DNA of 64,000 bases from the NCBI RefSeq assembly GCF_963674635.1, contig NZ_OY771475.1, positions 1,550,001 to 1,614,000 of the forward strand, read 5' to 3'. The stretch's first letter is position 1, and each line of letters begins with the position of its first letter. Below the pieces are notes generated by a model. It had not been told where the DNA came from and made no database searches. It was given only the letters and a program-made list of their open reading frames with translations. A program made the position numbers and the translations under genes. Source of the DNA: Breoghania sp. Its GTDB lineage: Bacteria; Pseudomonadota; Alphaproteobacteria; Rhizobiales; Stappiaceae. Positions 63,087 to 64,000 of this stretch are shown piece by piece.

Positions 63087-64000
63087 TCACCGTTTGTCGC
63101 GGAACCTGTTGGTGATCGGGTAGCGCCGGTCGCGGCCGAAATTGCGGCTGGTGACCTTCACCCCCGGAGGCGCTTGCCTGCGCTTGTACTCCGCCACATA
63201 GAGAAGGTTCTGGATTCGGTTGACCAGCGCCTCGTCGTGACCGCGGGCTGCGATTTCGGAAACGCCCATTTCGCGCTCAACGAGGCATTCGAGAATGTCG
63301 TCAAGCTCATCATAGGGCGGCAATGAATCCTGGTCGGTCTGGTCGGGACGCAATTCCGCGGAAGGCGGCTTGGTGATGATGCGCACCGGAATGACTTCAC
63401 CATCCGGGCCCAGCGCATCGGCGGGCCGGTTGGTGTTGCGCCATGCCGCCAGCTTGAAGACTTCCGTCTTGTAGATGTCCTTGATCGGGTTGAAACCGCC
63501 GTTCATGTCGCCGTAAAGCGTGGCGTAGCCGACCGACATTTCCGACTTGTTGCCGGTGGTAACCACCATTGGGCCAAACTTGTTGGAGAGCGCCATCAGG
63601 ATGACGCCGCGTGTGCGCGCCTGGATGTTCTCTTCCGTCACATCGGGCGTCAGCCCCTCAAACATCGGCTTCAGCGCAGTCTCCATCCCGGCAACGGCGG
63701 GTTCAATCGGCACCACGTCGTAGGCGACACCCAGCGCGCGGGCGCAGGCCTCTGCGTCCTCAAGGCTTTCCGAAGCGGTGTAGCGATAAGGCAGCATCAC
63801 GCAGCGCACCTTGTCGGCGCCCAGCGCATCCACCGCCATGGCCGCACAGATGGCAGAATCGATACCGCCGGACAGGCCCAGAATGACGCCCGGAAACCCG
63901 TTTTTGGTGACGTAGTCGCGAAGACCCATGACACAGGCGCGCCACTGCGCCTCCGCCAAGCCTGGTGTGGCGACGCGCGTGCCGTCCACGCATTTCCATG
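63087..64000 (-). CDS. nadE: Glutamine-dependent NAD+ synthetase, C-terminal part (cut by window edge)
   Basis: The frame stays open from the stop at 63087 to the window end, about 304 residues. It holds the ATP-pyrophosphatase synthetase domain: LGLSGGIDSAICAAMAVDALG, TTGNKSEMSVGYATLYGDM and NPIKDIYKTEVF. The whole enzyme (about 550 residues) has an N-terminal nitrilase-type glutaminase domain lying outside the window. It amidates nicotinate adenine dinucleotide to NAD+. The internal GTG at 63989 is not the true start. Confidence 0.94.
   Translation of the reverse strand, partial: WKCVDGTRVATPGLAEAQWRACVMGLRDYVTKNGFPGVILGLSGGIDSAICAAMAVDALGADKVRCVMLPYRYTASESLEDAEACARALGVAYDVVPIEPAVAGMETALKPMFEGLTPDVTEENIQARTRGVILMALSNKFGPMVVTTGNKSEMSVGYATLYGDMNGGFNPIKDIYKTEVFKLAAWRNTNRPADALGPDGEVIPVRIITKPPSAELRPDQTDQDSLPPYDELDDILECLVEREMGVSEIAARGHDEALVNRIQNLLYVAEYKRRQAPPGVKVTSRNFGRDRRYPITNRFRDKR

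Noticed and set aside
1..64000. tRNA, rRNA, CRISPR arrays, transposases or phage genes
   Set aside because: None was seen in any gap on reading both strands; short tRNAs could still be missed without a covariance search.

Overview
The window is about 64 kb of GC-rich, densely packed chromosome from an alphaproteobacterium, most likely a member of the Hyphomicrobiales (Rhizobiales). The pointers are an rkp-1-type capsule locus, PuuE-type allantoinase, CreA, DUF2865 and DUF2783 proteins, two paralogous TRAP transporters, and rhizobial-style palindromic intergenic repeats. The two edge genes are cut: a hemolysin III family gene at position 1 and nadE at 64000. I saw no tRNA, rRNA, CRISPR, prophage or insertion sequence.

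Layout. 1-10.8 kb: hemolysin III protein, M19 dipeptidase, a TRAP transporter (dctP-dctQ-dctM), an IclR regulator and an indolepyruvate:ferredoxin oxidoreductase pair (iorA-iorB). A conserved roughly 32-nt element recurs in front of dctP, in front of dctQM and in front of the IclR gene. 10.8-16.3 kb: a matrixin-like metalloprotease, succinate-semialdehyde dehydrogenase, and a tungstate ABC importer (tupB-tupC-tupA) with a palindrome upstream and a clear intrinsic terminator. 16.6-17.5 kb: an orphan periplasmic solute-binding-like protein.

18-35 kb is the most unusual part. A 2.5k-residue reducing type I polyketide synthase without a thioesterase is followed by an alpha-oxoamine synthase. Convergent to these are a short-chain reductase, two tandem KpsS-like capsule proteins, a lipoprotein outer-membrane exporter (OPX), a KpsE-like inner-membrane protein and a KpsT-like ATPase. 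PKS plus oxoamine synthase plus ketoreductase is the same enzyme logic as fungal fumonisin (sphinganine-analogue) synthesis. Here it sits against capsule export genes, as in the Sinorhizobium rkp-1 region. My inference is that it makes a long-chain amino-alcohol (sphingoid-like) lipid used in capsule production. The ABC permease KpsM and the two-module KpsC are not in the window.

35-40 kb: a second TRAP transporter and an allantoinase (puuE). 40.5-47 kb: phosphatidylserine synthase and decarboxylase (pssA, psd), an Atm1-type exporter overlapping a cysteine-rich ArsR regulator, a LysM protein and a LOG-family enzyme. 47-54 kb: RarD, citramalate synthase, proline iminopeptidase, a GFA-family protein, CysRS, CreA and small unknowns. 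55-59.6 kb: an aromatic-degradation-like cluster (FAD monooxygenase, DUF2783, MBL-fold protein lacking canonical ligands, FAH-family hydrolase). 60-64 kb: a DUF2865 protein, glutamyl-tRNA synthetase and NAD+ synthetase. Three copies of a roughly 140-bp palindromic repeat lie in the last 13 kb, with fragments elsewhere.

Functions are assigned from motifs and recalled family features. No database search was possible.
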